Shown in pieces: positions 42,540 through 52,759 of a DNA stretch of 64,000 nt. The notes under the pieces are model-generated. The model made no database searches. It saw nothing but the letters and a program-made list of their open reading frames with translations, and had not been told where the DNA came from. How positions within the stretch are numbered: position 1 is the stretch's first letter; each line of letters begins with the position of its first letter. This stretch comes from Bdellovibrionaceae bacterium UBA6776 (lineage in GTDB: Bacteria > Bdellovibrionota > Bdellovibrionia > Bdellovibrionales > UBA1609). Position numbers and translations under genes: made by a program. The stretch covers positions 1 through 64,000 of the forward strand of contig DKGG01000025.1 of assembly GCA_002453155.1 (NCBI GenBank), given 5' to 3'.

Positions 42540-45500
42540 TTGAGAATCAAAAAGCTCGAATTGATAGGTTTTAAGTCATTCAAAGACCGCACGGTCATTC
42601 ATTTTGACCAAGGGATCACTGGAATTGTGGGTCCCAACGGTTGTGGGAAATCCAACATCGTGGATGCATTGGTTTGGGTGATGGGTGAAATGTCCGCGAA
42701 GCACCTTCGTGGATCTTCTATGTCCGATGTGATTTTTGCGGGAGCGGACGGCTATGCGCCCCTGGGTATGGCTGAAGTGTCATTGACTCTTGAAAATGAT
42801 GGTGGACCTTTCCCTGTGAAGTACTCCAAGTTTTCAGAAGTGATGGTAACTCGTCGTCTTCACAAATCGGGCGACTCCGAATACCTAATCAACAAAGAGC
42901 CTGCGCGCCTCAGAGACATCCAGGAAATCTTTATGGACACCGGTGCGGGATCCAAAGGTTTTTCGATCATCGAGCAAGGTGCCATCGGAAAGATCATAAC
43001 GGCCAAACCGGAAGACCGCCGAACTTTGATTGAAGAGGCTGCGGGAATCACAAAATTTAAAGTGAGAAAGCGCGAGTCTCAAAGAAAGCTTCAAAGCACC
43101 GATCAAAACTTGGTGCGGTTGCAAGACATTTTGACCGAGCAAAAACGTCAATTGGGAAGCTTGGAAAGACAGGCACAAAGAGCCGAGCGTTACCGCAACA
43201 TCAAGCGGGACTTGCAAGAAAAAGACATGATCGTCTCTTCTAAAAACTACATGAAAATTCATGAAGAGACGGAAACGCTTGGAAAAGAATTGGAAACTCT
43301 CAGGGAGAGTGAAGGACAGTTCGGATCTGAAATTTCACAAAAAGAAACTTTGGTGGAAGAGCTTCGCTTAAAAATTACGGAAATGGAAAAAGAGACCGAA
43401 AGCTTCCAAGTGGAGCAGGGCGAGTCACAAGAAAAAGTTCAAAAATTGGAATATGAAATCCGTGAACTTCAGTTTGAAATGGAGCAAGCACGAAGAAATC
43501 GTGAAATGACCGGGTCCATTCTTGAGCAGTCCCAGGCCAGAAAACAAATTTTAGAAAAAGAAATCGGTGAGTTGAACGAGGCTTTGGAAACCGCAAAGGT
43601 GGATTCTGAAAACCTAGGAACTCAATACAAAGAAGAGTCGGCGAAATACGAATCCATTCAAACTCGCATTCACGCCGTGGACGAAGAACTGATCGAAAAA
43701 CGCCGCGAGATGTTTACCGTTTCTCAAAGTGAAACTCACTTGGAAGCCAGACAACAAGGTTTGGATGACAAATTATCTGAACAAAGCGAGCGCTTGGATC
43801 AGATTCGTCAGATTGGTGTTGAGCTTTCTGAGCAAAAGACCCAATTGGAAACCCGCCGAAACGAACTGTTTAAAGATTTGGAAAAAGAGCGTCAGCTTCA
43901 ATTGGACATCATGAAGGATGTTGAGAACTTTCAAGAAAACGTGGATTTGCTCAAGAAGCAAAGAGATGAAAAATTGGAAGAGGTCTCTACTTTTAAAGAC
44001 CAATTGAATGAAGTGGCTTCTCGACTTTATGGACTTGAAAACTTGCAAGCCAACTTCGAAGGTTTTGAAGAGGGTGTAAAACAAGTCATGCTTTGGCAGC
44101 GCAGCCAAATGGATCATCCCAGTGATGCGCCTTCAATGAAGCCCGTTGCAGAACTTGTGGAAGTTCCTGAAAAGTACGAATTGGCCATGGAAGCGGCTCT
44201 TGGGCAAAAGCTTCAATTGTTGGTGGCAGATTCTTCGGACAAAGCTTTGGGCGCGGTGGACTTTTTGAAAGAAGGTCATCATGGACGATCTAGCTTTGTG
44301 GCCAGCGACTGGTCGGGAATGCAAACTGTAGAGCAAGTGACATGGAACCAGATCCCTGGAGTGATTGCTCCTCTTAAAGATGTTGTGAAAATTCCTGAAA
44401 AGCAGCAAAAGGTGATCGCTCAGTTTTTTGAAGATGTTGTGGTGGTGGATTCCATTCGCAATGCATTGAGCTTGCGGGCTCAGTACCCCAATCGAACCTT
44501 TGTGACTTTGGATGGAGACTGTTTGTCTCACGATGGAGTTTTGACCGGTGGTTCTTCTGAAGGTGCTGAATCTGGACTTTTGAAACGTCGAAGAGAGATC
44601 AAAGATCTTTCTCAAAAACGGGAAGAAATGTCTGGAAAGCTATCCTTGGCGCAGTTGTCTTTGAAAAAACTGGAAGACCGTTTGACTCAAGTTTCTGAAG
44701 AGCTGGAACTGTCTAAAAAACGCCAGGTCGAAAAAGAAGTTCAGATTGCCGAGCTTAAAAAAGATTATGAACGTTCCGAAGTGGAATTCAAAAACTCTCA
44801 AGTGGCTGTGGAACGTCATCAAAATGAGTTGAACAAAGAAGAAGCCACTCTCGCAAGACTTGAGCAGGATTTGGCCGAAGTCCAAGAGCGCTTGACCGAA
44901 ATGAGAGAGCAACGCTTGGTTTTGGAATCGGTAGTGGCCGACTTGGAAAAAGAATTCCAAGAAAGCAAAGCCGGTGTGGCGGATCTTCAAAAGCGGGTGA
45001 CTCAACTTCAAATGGACTTCACATCAAAGTCCAAAGAGGTTGAAAACTTGCAATCCAAAGTGGACATGATTTCTCACTCTCTTTCAGAAGTGGGTGAGCA
45101 AGTTTCAAAAATGTCCCAAGAGTCTCAAGCAAGCACCGAAACTTTGAGCACTCACCAAGTTTTGATCGAGCAGAGAAAGCGCGACTTGGAAGTGGCCATT
45201 CAAAATTTAACAGACTTGAAGCAACTGGTTTCTGAGAAACGCAACGAATACGAAAAGAAAGCGGCGGAACTTCGACAGATCGAAACCGAAGTGAACGAGC
45301 AAAACCGCACACGGTCTCAAAATCAAATGAAGACCAACGAGTTGCAACTGAAGCTGGAACAGCTCCGAATGAAAGAGCAGTACATTGTGGATCAAATCCA
45401 TGAGCGCTACATGTTGGTTCTTTCTGATGTGGCTTCTCAGTACACTTCTTTTGACGGGGACCTTTCTGAACTTGAAAAAGAAGTGAGCGAATTGAAGTCA

Positions 45501-46124
45501 AAACTTTCTCGGATTGGAGAAGTGAACCTGTCTTCCATCGAAGAGTATGAAGACCTTCAAGAACGCCATCAGTTCTTGGACCAGCAGTACAAAGATTTGA
45601 TTGAAAGCAAAGAACAGCTTCGCCGAGTGATTGATCGAATCAATCGCATTTGCACCCGACGATTTAAGGAAACTTTTGAGCTTGTGAATGAGCGTTTTAC
45701 AAAAGTCTTTCCTGTTTTGTTTGGTGGTGGAGAGGCGCGATTGATTTTGGTTGAAGATCCAGAAAACGGAGAAATGGGAATCGACATTGTGTCTAAACCT
45801 CCGGGTAAGAAACTTCAAAACGTCAGTCTTCTTTCCGGTGGAGAAAAAGCGCTGACAGCGGTTTCTCTGATCTTTTCGATCTTCCTAGTGAAGCCATCTC
45901 CTTTCTGTTTGCTGGATGAGGTGGATGCTCCATTGGATGATGCGAACGTTTTCCGATTTAATGATCTTGTCAAAGAAATGGCGAAGCGAAGCCAAATTAT
46001 CATTGTCACTCACAACAAGCACACCATGAAGGTGAACAACGTGCTTTACGGTGTGACCATGGAGGAAAAAGGTGTTTCCAAAATGGTCTCCGTGAGCTTG
46101 GATCAAGCTCAAAAGGTTGTATAA
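42540..46124 (+). CDS. smc: Chromosome segregation protein SMC
   Basis: 1194 residues from a TTG start with AAGGGAAGG upstream. Walker A GPNGCGKSNIVDAL at ~32-45, signature LLSGGEKALTAV, and Walker B FCLLDEVDAPLDDAN form the ABC head. Two long coiled coils flank the hinge (~510-660, with KPVAELVEVPEKYELAMEAALG and SHDGVLTGGS). Full-length bacterial SMC, the core of condensin. No scpA/scpB in the window. Three bases separate it from ftsY, so the genes are coupled. Confidence 0.97.
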   Translation: MRIKKLELIGFKSFKDRTVIHFDQGITGIVGPNGCGKSNIVDALVWVMGEMSAKHLRGSSMSDVIFAGADGYAPLGMAEVSLTLENDGGPFPVKYSKFSEVMVTRRLHKSGDSEYLINKEPARLRDIQEIFMDTGAGSKGFSIIEQGAIGKIITAKPEDRRTLIEEAAGITKFKVRKRESQRKLQSTDQNLVRLQDILTEQKRQLGSLERQAQRAERYRNIKRDLQEKDMIVSSKNYMKIHEETETLGKELETLRESEGQFGSEISQKETLVEELRLKITEMEKETESFQVEQGESQEKVQKLEYEIRELQFEMEQARRNREMTGSILEQSQARKQILEKEIGELNEALETAKVDSENLGTQYKEESAKYESIQTRIHAVDEELIEKRREMFTVSQSETHLEARQQGLDDKLSEQSERLDQIRQIGVELSEQKTQLETRRNELFKDLEKERQLQLDIMKDVENFQENVDLLKKQRDEKLEEVSTFKDQLNEVASRLYGLENLQANFEGFEEGVKQVMLWQRSQMDHPSDAPSMKPVAELVEVPEKYELAMEAALGQKLQLLVADSSDKALGAVDFLKEGHHGRSSFVASDWSGMQTVEQVTWNQIPGVIAPLKDVVKIPEKQQKVIAQFFEDVVVVDSIRNALSLRAQYPNRTFVTLDGDCLSHDGVLTGGSSEGAESGLLKRRREIKDLSQKREEMSGKLSLAQLSLKKLEDRLTQVSEELELSKKRQVEKEVQIAELKKDYERSEVEFKNSQVAVERHQNELNKEEATLARLEQDLAEVQERLTEMREQRLVLESVVADLEKEFQESKAGVADLQKRVTQLQMDFTSKSKEVENLQSKVDMISHSLSEVGEQVSKMSQESQASTETLSTHQVLIEQRKRDLEVAIQNLTDLKQLVSEKRNEYEKKAAELRQIETEVNEQNRTRSQNQMKTNELQLKLEQLRMKEQYIVDQIHERYMLVLSDVASQYTSFDGDLSELEKEVSELKSKLSRIGEVNLSSIEEYEDLQERHQFLDQQYKDLIESKEQLRRVIDRINRICTRRFKETFELVNERFTKVFPVLFGGGEARLILVEDPENGEMGIDIVSKPPGKKLQNVSLLSGGEKALTAVSLIFSIFLVKPSPFCLLDEVDAPLDDANVFRFNDLVKEMAKRSQIIIVTHNKHTMKVNNVLYGVTMEEKGVSKMVSVSLDQAQKVV

Positions 46125-46127
46125 GTC

Positions 46128-47324
46128 TTGAGCGGATTAGAAATTGAATTGGTTATAATGATCGGTGGGGGCGCCCTGGGATTGGGTGCCTTATTGTCTG
46201 CGGTTTATTACTTTGCCCGATTTGGGTTGAAAAACCTGGAAGAGCCTTCACCGGAAGAACAGCAACGCCTTGAAGCTTTAAAGCGAGAAGCGGAGTTGCA
46301 AAAAACTTCGGACACTCCGCCCGTTTCTACGGAGAGTGCCGCGCCTTCAACTTCAGAGAAAATTTCAGAACCACAAACACCGTCGCCGGCTCCCCAAAAA
46401 GAAGTTTCTTTCTCTCAAGCTCTATCAAAAACTCGCAATCAATTTTTTGGACGGGTGGAGCGGTTGTTTTCCTCGGGAAAAGCTTTGGAAGCGGACGAGG
46501 TTAAAGAGGGCTTGGAAGAAATTTTGTACACCAGTGACCTGGGGCCCAAGACCGTTTCGGCGCTTCTTGAAAAATTGGAAGATCACCTTTCACTCAGCGA
46601 GTTGGCAAAGTTTGATCGGGTCAAACAAGAGATCCATGGAATTTTAGAGGAAGAGTTGAGTGGAGTTCATTCTTCGCAAAAAGATCTGTTCGAAGGGATG
46701 ACTCCTGGCAATGGCCTTCAGATTTGGATGATTGTTGGAGTCAATGGAGTGGGCAAAACAACCACCATTGGAAAGTTGGCCCACATGGCGGCTTCACATG
46801 GTCTTAAGGTTTTGGTTGCTGCAGGGGACACCTTTCGAGCGGCGGCCCAGAACCAGCTGAAGGTTTGGGCGGATCGAGCCCAGGTGGAGATTTTTTCTCC
46901 TCCGGGAGTGACCGATCCTGCGGCCGTGGCCTTTGATGCGGTTCAAACGGCAAAATCTAAGGGCTTTGATTTGGTTTTGATCGACACTGCAGGGCGTCTT
47001 CATACACAGGCCAACCTGATGGAAGAGCTTAAGAAAGTGAAAAGAGTCATTTCCAAAGTGGTGCCAGAGGGGCCTTCAGAGACTTTGATCGTCTTGGATG
47101 CAAACTCTGGTCAAAACGCTTTGGTGCAGGCGCGGCAGTTCAATGAAGCCGTCGCATTGACTGGGGCGGTCGTGACCAAAATGGATGGCACCTCCAAAGG
47201 GGGAGTCATCGTGGGACTGTCCTCAGAGCTAAAGCTTCCCACACGGATGATTGGAGTGGGCGAGGCGGTCTCGGACCTTCGTCCCTTCGACCCCAAAGAA
47301 TTTGTCACCGCCATCTGGGCTTAA
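46128..47324 (+). CDS. ftsY: Signal recognition particle receptor FtsY
   Basis: 398 residues from a TTG start. An N-terminal hydrophobic segment (VIMIGGGALGLGALLSAVYYF) makes it membrane-anchored; an acidic/Pro-rich linker follows, then the NG domain: GVNGVGKTTTIGKLA (G1), DTFRAAAQNQLK, LIDTAGRLHTQANLMEEL, VVTKMDGTSKGG and GVGEAVSDLRPF. Receptor for co-translational membrane targeting. The true transmembrane anchor differs from the amphipathic A-domain of E. coli. Confidence 0.96.
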   Translation: MSGLEIELVIMIGGGALGLGALLSAVYYFARFGLKNLEEPSPEEQQRLEALKREAELQKTSDTPPVSTESAAPSTSEKISEPQTPSPAPQKEVSFSQALSKTRNQFFGRVERLFSSGKALEADEVKEGLEEILYTSDLGPKTVSALLEKLEDHLSLSELAKFDRVKQEIHGILEEELSGVHSSQKDLFEGMTPGNGLQIWMIVGVNGVGKTTTIGKLAHMAASHGLKVLVAAGDTFRAAAQNQLKVWADRAQVEIFSPPGVTDPAAVAFDAVQTAKSKGFDLVLIDTAGRLHTQANLMEELKKVKRVISKVVPEGPSETLIVLDANSGQNALVQARQFNEAVALTGAVVTKMDGTSKGGVIVGLSSELKLPTRMIGVGEAVSDLRPFDPKEFVTAIWA

Positions 47325-47392
47325 TTTAGGTGCGTGGCGCCTTATGACATTTCTGTGACAAACCCAGGGGCGTTTTCTGTTAGTTTTCATGT

Positions 47393-48280
47393 ATGCACAG
47401 CCAGTTCGTGATCCTTCATCGTAAGAAGCCGATGACCTTTTCTCCTGAGGAGTTGGGTGAGGGGTGGAGCATTTGGGCCACCTGCCTTCGCAGTCTGGCA
47501 CTTTCCTTTGTGGATCAAAACGAACTGTCCGGAAAGGCGCCAGAACACACCGATGTGTACCGTGGCAAAGAGGCCTATTCCTTTCTTCTAGAAATCATTT
47601 GTGGTCTTCATTCGCCCATCCTTGGCGAGACGGAAGTGTTTGGCCAATTTAAAACTTTCACCGAATCTTGGATGAAGTCCGAACCTCTCAGTCGCAACAT
47701 GGTTCAAAGTCTTTTTGCGGATGCGAAAAAAGTGCGACAGCTTCACTTGAGCGGCCTGGGCAGTCAGTCCTACGGAAGTTGGGTGCGAAGAAACTTGAAC
47801 AAATGCACGCCGGTTCATTTGATTGGTTCCGGTCAATTGGCCAAAGATGTTTTGCCATGGGTTTTAAAGTCCGAAGCGAAGGTCAATGTCTATTGCCGCG
47901 ACTATGCAAAGGCACTGCTCACGCTGGAAGCCCACTCCGATCAGTTGCGATTTTATGAATATCAAAATGGTCCCTTCCAGATTTCCGGCGCCTTGGTGAT
48001 TTGTGCTCCCATCTCTTCCGATGAAATTCGCGAGTCTTTTCAAATTTCCAAAGATCTTCGAATCATAGATCTGCGTGAAACCTCTCATGTGGATTTGATT
48101 GTGCCCGAAGGGTCTCAAACCGTTCACCATTTGAAAGACGTTTTTAAAGAGTTGGAAAAATCCAAGTCCGCGGTGATTGGCAAAGTTGCAAAAGCCGAGC
48201 TTTTGATTCGTGAACTAGCGAACAACCGTTTCTATGGCACTCAAGTGCGTCCCTTTGGCTGGGATGATCTATGCGCTTAA
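47393..48280 (+). CDS. hemA: Short glutamyl-tRNA reductase (HemA-like)
   Basis: 295 residues, against ~420 for typical HemA. The catalytic cysteine region is recognisable (WATCLRSLAL, compare STCNRTE), as is GETEVFGQFK (compare GExQILGQVK). A Rossmann-type middle follows (TPVHLIGSGQLAKDVLPWVL, ALVICAPISS, IIDLRET). The chain ends just after the spinal helix, so the C-terminal dimerisation domain of normal HemA is absent. First gene of the heme operon, supplying glutamate-1-semialdehyde to HemL; overlaps the next gene by 10 bases. No Shine-Dalgarno is visible. Confidence 0.82.
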   Translation: MHSQFVILHRKKPMTFSPEELGEGWSIWATCLRSLALSFVDQNELSGKAPEHTDVYRGKEAYSFLLEIICGLHSPILGETEVFGQFKTFTESWMKSEPLSRNMVQSLFADAKKVRQLHLSGLGSQSYGSWVRRNLNKCTPVHLIGSGQLAKDVLPWVLKSEAKVNVYCRDYAKALLTLEAHSDQLRFYEYQNGPFQISGALVICAPISSDEIRESFQISKDLRIIDLRETSHVDLIVPEGSQTVHHLKDVFKELEKSKSAVIGKVAKAELLIRELANNRFYGTQVRPFGWDDLCA

Positions 48281-49794
48281 AAATTGCGTCTCGCTCTTCG
48301 GATTTGGCGCGGTGGCAAGCTTACCGTGTGGGCGAAGCCATTCAATCGGCTCATCCTGAAATTGAAATAGAGTATTTTTTTAAAAGCTCTTTTGGAGATC
48401 AAAATCTAGATCTTCCATTGGCTCAAATGGAATCCAAGGGAGTATTCACTCAAGATTTTTATTTGGATCTGAAAGAAGGTCGCCAGGATCTTGTGGTGCA
48501 TTCGTGGAAAGATCTTCCTGTGGAAGAGCGAGAGGGAACGGAAATCGCTGCGACTTTGGATCGCGCTGATGTAAGAGACATTTTCCTGGTTCCCAAACAC
48601 ATTTGGAAACAGGCGCAAGAAGGTGAAACTCTTAAGATTCTTACGAGCTCTCCACGGCGCATTTTTAATTTAGAAAATGAACTTCCGGAACTTCTTCCTG
48701 AATTTTCAGGGAAAATTTCTTTTGTACCCGTTCGAGGAAACATTCCCTCTCGGTTGGGAAAGATGTTTAAGGAAAATGCGGGATTGATTCTGGCCAAGGC
48801 CGCATTTGATCGCATGCTCACCGGGGGGCGGGAAGAGTTTGATTCTGTAAAATCTGAAGTTCGCAAGCATTTGAGTGAGTGTCATTTTATGGTCTTGCCA
48901 TTGGAAATCAATCCCAGTGCACCAGCTCAAGGAGCTTTGGCCATTGAAATTGCAAGTCACCGTGAGGATCTGAAAGAGATTCTCTCAAAAATCAATGATC
49001 CCAAATGTTTTATGAATGTGGAGATCGAGAGAGAAATCTTGAAAGCCCACGGGGGTGGTTGCCATCAAAAAATTGGCGTGACCCACCTGACAAAAACCTT
49101 TGGTGTGTACCACATTGAACGGGGCGAAAGCGAAAATGGAATTTCCATTGATCGCAAGGAGCTTCTGAAAGAACGTCCAAACATCAGCTTTAAGACCCTC
49201 AAAAAATCCGAAGTTTTCCCCTGGGACCCTTCAGAGAATTCTTGGTTTGATCGAAAGCCCTTGGCGCTAAGTTCTGAAAAGCTCAGTGGCAAAGCGGTCT
49301 TAGTGGCTCGGTTTGCCGAAGGTCTTGAAGGCTTGGATCGGGCGCAGCAGGTTTGGACCTCAGGTTTGAAAACCTGGAAGAAGTTGGCCCTCGAGGGTTT
49401 TTGGGTGAATGGCTGTTTTGAAGGCTTTGGAGAACAGGAAATTGAGTGGGTCGGCCCTGTGGCCGAGGGATTTTCTTGGATCAAGCTGACTCATGAGGGT
49501 GGAGATGCACCTGAAGGAATTGAAAAACTGGCCTACTACAAATTGGACGCAAAAAGCAGCGCCCTCCCGGATCTCAAAGGGAAGAAAGCCTTTTTTTGGA
49601 TGAGCTCCAGTTCTTTTGAGAAGGCCTATGAGCTTTATCCAGCGGAGATTTCCGAAGGTTTCCATGCCTGCGGACCCGGTCGAACCTTCGATCATTTGAG
49701 TCAACAATCGGTCTTAAAACATCCCCCAGAAGTGTTTATCAGTTTGGGTGAATTCCATGACTTTCTGAAGCGAAATGGTCTTTCGCAAAGCTAG
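48271..49794 (+). CDS. hemC: Porphobilinogen deaminase fused to a HemD-like domain
   Basis: 507 residues. The first ~310 are HemC: ASRSSDLARWQA, VVHSWKDLPVEE, SSPRRIFNL, RGNIPSRLGK, and the dipyrromethane-attachment cysteine in GGGCHQKIG. The remaining ~200 residues resemble a diverged uroporphyrinogen III synthase: KAVLVARF start, two alpha/beta halves, FWMSSSSFEKAYELYP and FHACGPGRTFDHL (compare TSSxxV and IGPxTA). No separate hemD exists in this cluster, which fits a HemC-HemD fusion making uroporphyrinogen III. The HemD assignment is from pattern and context only. Confidence 0.85.
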   Translation: MRLKIASRSSDLARWQAYRVGEAIQSAHPEIEIEYFFKSSFGDQNLDLPLAQMESKGVFTQDFYLDLKEGRQDLVVHSWKDLPVEEREGTEIAATLDRADVRDIFLVPKHIWKQAQEGETLKILTSSPRRIFNLENELPELLPEFSGKISFVPVRGNIPSRLGKMFKENAGLILAKAAFDRMLTGGREEFDSVKSEVRKHLSECHFMVLPLEINPSAPAQGALAIEIASHREDLKEILSKINDPKCFMNVEIEREILKAHGGGCHQKIGVTHLTKTFGVYHIERGESENGISIDRKELLKERPNISFKTLKKSEVFPWDPSENSWFDRKPLALSSEKLSGKAVLVARFAEGLEGLDRAQQVWTSGLKTWKKLALEGFWVNGCFEGFGEQEIEWVGPVAEGFSWIKLTHEGGDAPEGIEKLAYYKLDAKSSALPDLKGKKAFFWMSSSSFEKAYELYPAEISEGFHACGPGRTFDHLSQQSVLKHPPEVFISLGEFHDFLKRNGLSQS

Positions 49795-49914
49795 TTTTGT
49801 TGGAAACGGGGACCACAAACAAGGCCCACGAATTGTACAAATCTCTCTTTACTAAACGCTAGGAATGGGTTTTTTTAGGGCTCACATTTGAAAGAGAATA
49901 CAGAGGAGAATTCC

Positions 49915-51198
49915 ATGAACTCACAAGAGTTATTTGCAAGATCTCAGCAGGTTTCACCGGGGGGCGTTCACTCTCCCGTTCGTGCCTTTAAAAGCGTGGG
50001 AGGAACTCCCATTTTTTTTTCCTCGGCAGAAGGCGCTTACCTGACTTCTGTTGAAGGGAAGAAATACATCGATTTTTGCCAAAGTTTTGGTCCAAATATT
50101 TTGGGTCACCGTGATCCTGATGTTCAAAAATCAGTTTTGGAAATTCTTGATAAGGCCTGGAGTTTTGGAGCTTGCGAACCTTACTCGTTGGAACTTGCCG
50201 AGTGGATGAAAGAACAAGTTCCCTTTTTAGATAAACTTCGATTTGTTTCTTCCGGAACCGAAGCGGTGATGAGTGCTCTTCGTGTGGCGCGAGCAGCAAC
50301 GGGACGAGACAAAATTTTAAAATTTGATGGATGCTACCATGGCCATGTGGACTCACTGCTTGTAAAAGCCGGGTCTGGTTTGGCGGGCGAGGCTTCTTCT
50401 GACAGTGCGGGAGTGTCTGAGCAAACCGCTCATCAAACTTTAGTAACCGCTTTGGATGATGAAGAGGCTTACTTAAAAACTCTTAATGATCACAAAGACC
50501 AGATCGCAGCAGTGATTTTGGAACCTCTTCCGGCAAACTTTGGACTTTTGGCTCAGCGAAAAGAATTTATTGATTTCGTGGTGAACGAAGCCAAGCAAAG
50601 AGGGATTCTTGTCATTTTTGATGAAGTCATTTCAGGATTTCGAATGGCTTTTGGCGGAATGGCGGAGCTGTTGGATATCAAACCAGATTTAGTGACTTAT
50701 GGAAAAGTGATTGGTGGGGGATTCCCTGTGGGCTGCTACGGCGGTCGAGAAGATCTTATGAATTTGGTGGCTCCGGCAGGACGGGTTTATCAAGCGGGAA
50801 CTTTGAGTGCGAACCCTGTGGGAATGGTGGCGGGCCTCACCACATTGAAAAAAATGAAAGAGGTGCAAGGCCACAAATTTCTCAAAGAACGCACGGAACG
50901 AATGACCTCAAGGTTAAATGAGATTTTTCAAGCTCATCAAGTTCCAATGCAGGTTTCTAGCCAAGGCTCTTTGTTTTGGATTCATCCAAAAAGTGACAAG
51001 CCCATTCGTCGGGTTGACCAGATTCCCACTCAACATGGTGAAAACTTTAAAAAGTTTTTCTCTGAGTGCTTGAATGAAGGGGTGTACTTGGCGCCCAGTG
51101 GATATGAGGTGGGATTTTTGTCTCTGGCTCATACGGATGAAATTATAGATTCCGCTTTGGAGAAATTCTCAAATGCAGCAAAGAAGGTCTTTGGATGA
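49915..51198 (+). CDS. hemL: Glutamate-1-semialdehyde 2,1-aminomutase
   Basis: 427 residues from the ATG at 49915, preceded by AGAGGAG (an upstream TTG at 49888 has none). Aminotransferase class [48 protein letters not shown] and the PLP lysine in [13 protein letters not shown]. Makes 5-aminolevulinate from the HemA product. A ~120-base gap before it may hold a second promoter inside the operon. Overlaps the histidine kinase gene by 4 bases. Confidence 0.97.
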   Translation: MNSQELFARSQQVSPGGVHSPVRAFKSVGGTPIFFSSAEGAYLTSVEGKKYIDFCQSFGPNILGHRDPDVQKSVLEILDKAWSFGACEPYSLELAEWMKEQVPFLDKLRFVSSGTEAVMSALRVARAATGRDKILKFDGCYHGHVDSLLVKAGSGLAGEASSDSAGVSEQTAHQTLVTALDDEEAYLKTLNDHKDQIAAVILEPLPANFGLLAQRKEFIDFVVNEAKQRGILVIFDEVISGFRMAFGGMAELLDIKPDLVTYGKVIGGGFPVGCYGGREDLMNLVAPAGRVYQAGTLSANPVGMVAGLTTLKKMKEVQGHKFLKERTERMTSRLNEIFQAHQVPMQVSSQGSLFWIHPKSDKPIRRVDQIPTQHGENFKKFFSECLNEGVYLAPSGYEVGFLSLAHTDEIIDSALEKFSNAAKKVFG

Positions 51199-52085
51199 AT
51201 CTTTCTCTGCTGAGAGATAAAAAGTTTTATCTCATCCTTTTGTGGCTTGGATTTACCTCTGTGTTCGCTCTTTGGTGGATGCAGGTGGGGCTTCGCCATG
51301 TGGATTTGTTGCAGAGCTTGCTTCCCGATGAAACCTCCCACTGGATTGGCCAGAGGCGCATGTTCTTTTGGGAAGGTCTGGCCTGGTTGGCACTTCTTTT
51401 AGTCGGTGGATTTACTTCTGTTTATCTTCTGTACCGAGAAAAACGTCATTTGGAAGGTTTGAAGACTTTTTTTGCGTCCTTCAATCATGATGTGAAAACC
51501 TCGCTGACGTCCCTTCGTCTTCAAGCAGAGGCGCTTAAGGAAGACTTGGAAGGACAGCCTTCTTCGGAAAAACTTTTGTCCCGTTTGATTTCGGACACCT
51601 TGCGCCTGCAAATTCAACTGGAGAATTCTTTGTACATGAGCGCACAAGAAGCGCAGAAGCTATTGATTGAAGAAAAAAATTTGGAAGATTTTTTGGTCTC
51701 CACAAAACACAAATGGCCGCAGGTGGAAGTTTCTTGGAATCGTGGGGCCAAGGTTCAAGTGGATGAACGTGGTTTCTATATTGTCTTGAACAACCTGATT
51801 CAAAATGCATGGAACCACGGGAGAGCGACTTCTGTTCATTTCAATGTGCAAAGTGACGGAAACCAAAAGGTTCGAATTGAATTTCAAGACAACGGAAAGG
51901 GATTTTCCGGAAGTGGCAAAAAGCTGGGAAAACTTTTCTTTCGACCCACCTCTCAAAGTGGAACAGGAATGGGACTTTACATCTGTGGTGAGTTGCTTTC
52001 TAAAATGAACGGCCGATTGGAATTGAATTCAGATTTGAGTTCAGGTTTTGGAGGACAGATTCTTTTGCCAGGGAGTCTGACATGA
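51195..52085 (+). CDS. Sensor histidine kinase in the heme operon
   Basis: 296 residues. Two transmembrane helices ([39 protein letters not shown]) around a short ~45-residue periplasmic loop, no HAMP or PAS domain. The H-box is [21 protein letters not shown], the N-box [13 protein letters not shown], the G-boxes QDNGKGFSG and [13 protein letters not shown]. The loop is too small for a classical sensor domain, so it may sense membrane state or a partner. Overlaps hemL and the regulator gene by 4 bases each. Confidence 0.93.
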   Translation: MNLSLLRDKKFYLILLWLGFTSVFALWWMQVGLRHVDLLQSLLPDETSHWIGQRRMFFWEGLAWLALLLVGGFTSVYLLYREKRHLEGLKTFFASFNHDVKTSLTSLRLQAEALKEDLEGQPSSEKLLSRLISDTLRLQIQLENSLYMSAQEAQKLLIEEKNLEDFLVSTKHKWPQVEVSWNRGAKVQVDERGFYIVLNNLIQNAWNHGRATSVHFNVQSDGNQKVRIEFQDNGKGFSGSGKKLGKLFFRPTSQSGTGMGLYICGELLSKMNGRLELNSDLSSGFGGQILLPGSLT

Positions 52086-52759
52086 AGAGAGTTCTTCTTT
52101 TGGAAGACGATCAGAGCTTGGGGCAAACTTTGGAAGAACGTCTTCATCGGGAAGGTTTTGAAGTCATTCGAGCCATGTCCTTGGAAGAGGGAAGGTCTCA
52201 TCTGAGCAAGCATTTTGATCTGTTTATCTTGGACGTGGGATTGCCCGACGGATCTGGTTTTGATTTTGCCCATGAAATTACAGCCCAAAAGAACGCGCCC
52301 TTTCTTTTTATGACGGCCCAAAGTGATGCGGAGTCTCGCTTGAAGGGCTACGAAGCCGGTGCCACAGAATTTATACCCAAACCTTTTCACCTCAGGGAGT
52401 TTTTGATCCGGGTAAGTCATGTGATGGAGAATCACATCACTCCTCATGTTTTAGAACTGGATGAGGAAGTCGCGGTGGACTTTGACTCTTTTAAGGTTCA
52501 TCGATCCGATCAAAGTCATGATCTCACTCAAAAGGAAGCTTTGGTTCTTAAAGTTTTGGTTGAGGCCTCTCCTCGAGTGATTTCGAGAGATGTTCTTTTG
52601 GACCGGGTTTGGGGGCAAGAGGCATATCCCTCTCAGAGAACTGTGGACAATGTGATTTTAAAATTGAGACAAGTTTTAGGCGAACCCTCCGGCAAAAACA
52701 TTCAATCCGTTCGCGGAGTGGGTTACAAATGGATCGGTCAAATCAGGGAGAAAAAATGA
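52082..52759 (+). CDS. OmpR-family response regulator in the heme operon
   Basis: 225 residues. Receiver domain with acidic pocket (LLLEDDQS), phosphoacceptor in FILDVGLPDGSGF, Thr in LFMTAQSDAE and Lys in FIPKPFHLR. The winged-helix DNA-binding domain is of OmpR/PhoB type (LTQKEALVLKVLVEASPRVISR, YPSQRTVDNVILKLRQVLG, VRGVGYKW). Partner of the kinase before it; may control the heme operon. Its stop overlaps the hemE start (ATGA). Confidence 0.95.
   Translation: MKRVLLLEDDQSLGQTLEERLHREGFEVIRAMSLEEGRSHLSKHFDLFILDVGLPDGSGFDFAHEITAQKNAPFLFMTAQSDAESRLKGYEAGATEFIPKPFHLREFLIRVSHVMENHITPHVLELDEEVAVDFDSFKVHRSDQSHDLTQKEALVLKVLVEASPRVISRDVLLDRVWGQEAYPSQRTVDNVILKLRQVLGEPSGKNIQSVRGVGYKWIGQIREKK

Noticed and set aside
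47325..47392. CRP/FNR-like site upstream of hemA (tgacatttctgtgaca).
   Set aside because: The half sites form a direct rather than inverted repeat and match neither consensus well.
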